A stretch of DNA of 6,955 nucleotides from assembly GCA_007117255.1 (NCBI GenBank), contig SKGU01000163.1, positions 1 through 6,955 of the forward strand, in the 5' to 3' direction. Below are positions 5,474 to 6,955 of this stretch, piece by piece. How positions within the stretch are numbered: position 1 is the stretch's first letter; each line of letters begins with the position of its first letter. The DNA is from Natronohydrobacter sp. GTDB lineage: Bacteria; Pseudomonadota; Alphaproteobacteria; Rhodobacterales; Rhodobacteraceae. A model generated the notes under the pieces. The model searched no databases. It was not told the DNA's origin and worked only from the letters and a program-made list of their open reading frames with translations. Made by a program: the position numbers and the translations under genes.

Positions 5474-6058
5474 ATGTCAGAATATCGTCGCCCCCGCATC
5501 CCTGGTGCCATTGTCTTTTTCGAGGTCGTACTCGCCCGACGCCCTGATGATCTGCTGGTCCGCCATATCGCGGCTTTGCGAGATGCCGTGCGCCAGACTC
5601 GCGCGGATCATCCATTTGATATTCTTGCATGGGTGGTGCTGCCCGACCGGATGCTGTGCATCTGGGGCCTGCCAGAGGGTGACAGCGATTACCCGATGCG
5701 CTGGCGTCTGATCAAGACGCGTTTCTCACGCGCGGTGCCGATGGGGATGCGCCGTCCCTCGCATATCCGCCGCGGTGAGCGTGGCATCTGGCAACGGCGC
5801 TATTGGGAACATCATATCCGGGGCCGGGCCGATCTGGACGCGCATCTTGCCCTGTGTCGCGACAGCCCTGTTCTGGCGGGGCTTGCAGCGCGGCCCTGTG
5901 ACTGGCCCTATTCATCCTTCGCGCGCGCAGGGGCAGGTAAGGTGCGTGCGGAGCACGCACCTTACGGCAGGATCTGCAGCCAGACCCAGCCTGTGATCAT
6001 CACCCCGGCTGTGCCGATCAGCACCGAAGACGCCGCCACCCGTTTCGCCCGCCCGTAG
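5474..6058 (+). CDS. REP-associated tyrosine transposase (RAYT) homologue lacking catalytic residues
   Basis: The product is 194 residues. RAYTs are Y1/HUH single-strand DNA transposases, related to IS200/IS605 TnpA, that act on REP hairpins. The family scaffold is clear: YRRPRIPG (4-11), RHIAALRDAVR (30-40), HPFDILAWVVLPD (46-58), CIWGLPEGDSDY (62-73), RWRLIKTRFSRA (76-87), the signature GERGIWQRRYWEHHIR (101-116) and DWPYSSF (143-149). The motif normally read as PDHMHCIW is PDRMLCIW here, so both HUH histidines (positions 59, 61) are lost. The catalytic-tyrosine segment, normally like HVxYxxxNPVKHG, is HLALCRDSPVLAG, so the tyrosine (position 127) and the Asn are also gone. After residue 150 the usual C-terminus is replaced by translation of a REP-like hairpin and then the antisense of the neighbouring transporter. 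The ATG at 5474 fits the family start but has no obvious ribosome binding site. It may be a degenerating gene or a DNA-binding derivative. Confidence 0.85.
   Translation: MSEYRRPRIPGAIVFFEVVLARRPDDLLVRHIAALRDAVRQTRADHPFDILAWVVLPDRMLCIWGLPEGDSDYPMRWRLIKTRFSRAVPMGMRRPSHIRRGERGIWQRRYWEHHIRGRADLDAHLALCRDSPVLAGLAARPCDWPYSSFARAGAGKVRAEHAPYGRICSQTQPVIITPAVPISTEDAATRFARP
5937..5965. repeat. REP-like palindrome, inside the RAYT 3' end
   Basis: GTAAGGTGCGTGC (5937-5949) and GCACGCACCTTAC (5953-5965) are perfect 13-base inverted arms around GGA. The arm differs from that of the 5399-5430 palindrome by GTAA in place of GTAG and in the bases next to the loop. The hairpin is translated as part of the RAYT frame (about residues 155-165), and its right arm provides the TAA stop (5962-5964, minus strand) of the AEC transporter. 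It lies between convergent genes, so it may also help end transcription, though no T-run follows. Confidence 0.85.
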
Positions 6059-6891
6059 AGATTGGCGAAAACATAGGCATTTACCCCCGGCGCCATCGCC
6101 GCTGTCACCACCGCCGAGCGCAGCGCTTCGGTGCTCAGCCCGAAGGCGCGCGCCAGCCCGTAGGTGATCAGCGGATGCGCGATCAGTGACAAGCACACCA
6201 CATAGCCGATGGTGCGAAAATCCCCTTCGGGCCGGTAGCGATAGAGCACGCCGCCCAGACTGAACAGCGCCACCGGAAGGGCCGCGCGGACCATCATGTC
6301 CAGCGCCTGATTGGCAACATCGGGCATCGGCAGGCCGGTCAGGTTCACGATAAACCCCAACCCGATGGCGATCACAAGCGCGTTGCGGAACATCGCCACA
6401 AGCACATGACGCGCAGTGTCGCGCAGACGTCCGCCGCGGTTGCGGATCAGCTCCATCGTGGTGATCCCGACGGCATAGCAAATCGGCGAATGCACGGCGA
6501 TGATGGCATAATTCGGCGCCAGCGAATCCGGCCCATAAGCGCGCTCCATGATCGGCAGGCCCAGCAGAACCGAATTCGAGAACAGCGCCACAAAGCCAAT
6601 CGCAACGCAATCTTCCCAGTCACGGCTGAACAAAAACCGCGCCCCGAAAAAACCAAGCGCGAAGCTGATCAGCGCGCCAGCATAGAAGCTGATCAGCAAC
6701 CGCCAGTCAAATTCCTGACCCAGATCCAGTCGGGCAATGGCTGTGAACAACAGGCACGGAATGGCGAAAGTCTGCGCGAACCAGACCACCCCGTCCACCT
6801 GATCATCCGTGATCAGCTTGCGCCACCGGGCAACATAGCCAAAGCCGATGACCAGAAATACCGGTAGAATGACATTGGCCAGCAATTGCAT
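5962..6891 (-). CDS. AEC-family (auxin efflux carrier-like) transporter
   Basis: This 309-residue inner-membrane protein has the length and about ten membrane segments of the AEC family of secondary transporters, whose bacterial members include malate/malonate carriers; the substrate here cannot be told. Family features include the N-terminal VILPVFLVIGFGYVAR, FAIPCLLFTAIA, FSNSVLLGLPIMERAYG (about 104-120), the HSPICYAVGITTMEL helix, MMVRAALPVALFSLGGVL (about 198-215) and MAPGVNAYVFANLYGRAKRVA near the end, where the two half-repeats meet. The ATG at 6891 begins with a plausible membrane segment; upstream bases give only a weak AGAG. The upstream gene ends three bases before it, so the two are almost certainly one operon. 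The C-terminal TAA lies inside the REP-like palindrome at 5937-5965, and its last 97 bases overlap the RAYT frame on the opposite strand. Confidence 0.92.
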   Translation of the reverse strand: MQLLANVILPVFLVIGFGYVARWRKLITDDQVDGVVWFAQTFAIPCLLFTAIARLDLGQEFDWRLLISFYAGALISFALGFFGARFLFSRDWEDCVAIGFVALFSNSVLLGLPIMERAYGPDSLAPNYAIIAVHSPICYAVGITTMELIRNRGGRLRDTARHVLVAMFRNALVIAIGLGFIVNLTGLPMPDVANQALDMMVRAALPVALFSLGGVLYRYRPEGDFRTIGYVVCLSLIAHPLITYGLARAFGLSTEALRSAVVTAAMAPGVNAYVFANLYGRAKRVAASSVLIGTAGVMITGWVWLQILP

Positions 6892-6894
6892 CGG

Positions 6895-6955
6895 TCAGAC
6901 TCTGAGCGACAGGACCATGCCATCAAAGGCCGGTGTAATATGGTCTGGTGTTTCC
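6895..6955 (-). CDS. C-terminal end of an unidentified protein (cut by window edge)
   Basis: Reading the minus strand from the right edge, an open frame gives ETPDHITPAFDGMVLSLRV and then TGA at 6897-6895. Only 19 residues are visible, too few to name a family. Two points support it as a real gene end: codon use fits the neighbours, and the stop is three bases before the transporter ATG, a typical operon junction. The protein would be encoded upstream of, and co-transcribed with, the AEC transporter, so it could be an enzyme for the transported compound, but that is guesswork. Confidence 0.6.
   Translation of the reverse strand, partial: ETPDHITPAFDGMVLSLRV

Noticed and set aside
1..6955. 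CRISPR array, tRNA, rRNA or complete insertion sequence
   Set aside because: I saw no regularly spaced direct repeats, no cloverleaf or rRNA-like segments, and no terminal inverted repeats with an intact transposase. The RAYT unit is the only mobile-element signature.

Overview
The window looks like chromosomal DNA of an alphaproteobacterium, most likely of the order Rhodobacterales. The evidence is its GC-rich coding style, alphaproteobacterial-looking versions of SufE, FabD and HemB, two small lipoproteins, and a HemB whose metal site is of the cysteine-free kind known from Rhodobacter and Pseudomonas. No rRNA, tRNA or CRISPR array is visible. The placement is inference from family knowledge; no search was run.

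Layout from left to right. Bases 3-602 (+) are the C-terminal end of a protein cut by the window edge, an extremely basic, disordered Lys/Arg/Pro/Gly/Ala tail of the type found on RNA-acting enzymes. It ends at a strong intrinsic terminator (616-649). A small lipoprotein of unknown function follows on the minus strand (649-1116). A 200-base divergent gap then leads into sufE (1317-1742, +), which overlaps by four bases a TauE/SafE (TSUP) membrane exporter (1739-2560, +). After a 116-base gap carrying an AT-rich intergenic motif comes fabD (2677-3606, +). FabD converges on a SYLF/Ysc84-type lipoprotein (3619-4179, -), and a single perfect hairpin holds both stop codons. hemB (4333-5325, -) lies upstream of that lipoprotein, with two mutually exclusive hairpins between them.

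The most interesting stretch is 5399-6058. A REP-associated tyrosine transposase (RAYT) gene (5474-6058, +) is bracketed by two closely related perfect hairpins (5399-5430 and 5937-5965) that look like REP elements. The RAYT keeps its family scaffold, but both histidines of the HUH motif and the catalytic tyrosine are replaced, so it should not be able to cut DNA by the known chemistry. The right-hand hairpin lies inside the RAYT reading frame, replaces the usual C-terminus, and also supplies the stop codon of the convergent AEC-family transporter (5962-6891, -). The last 61 bases hold the C-terminal 19 codons of another minus-strand gene, three bases upstream of the transporter.

Functionally, most of this is housekeeping: Fe-S cluster sulfur transfer, fatty-acid initiation, tetrapyrrole synthesis and two transporters. 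SufE plus TSUP is a plausible translationally coupled sulfur-related pair. The REP/RAYT unit is the only mobile-element signature, and it appears to be a decaying or repurposed one.
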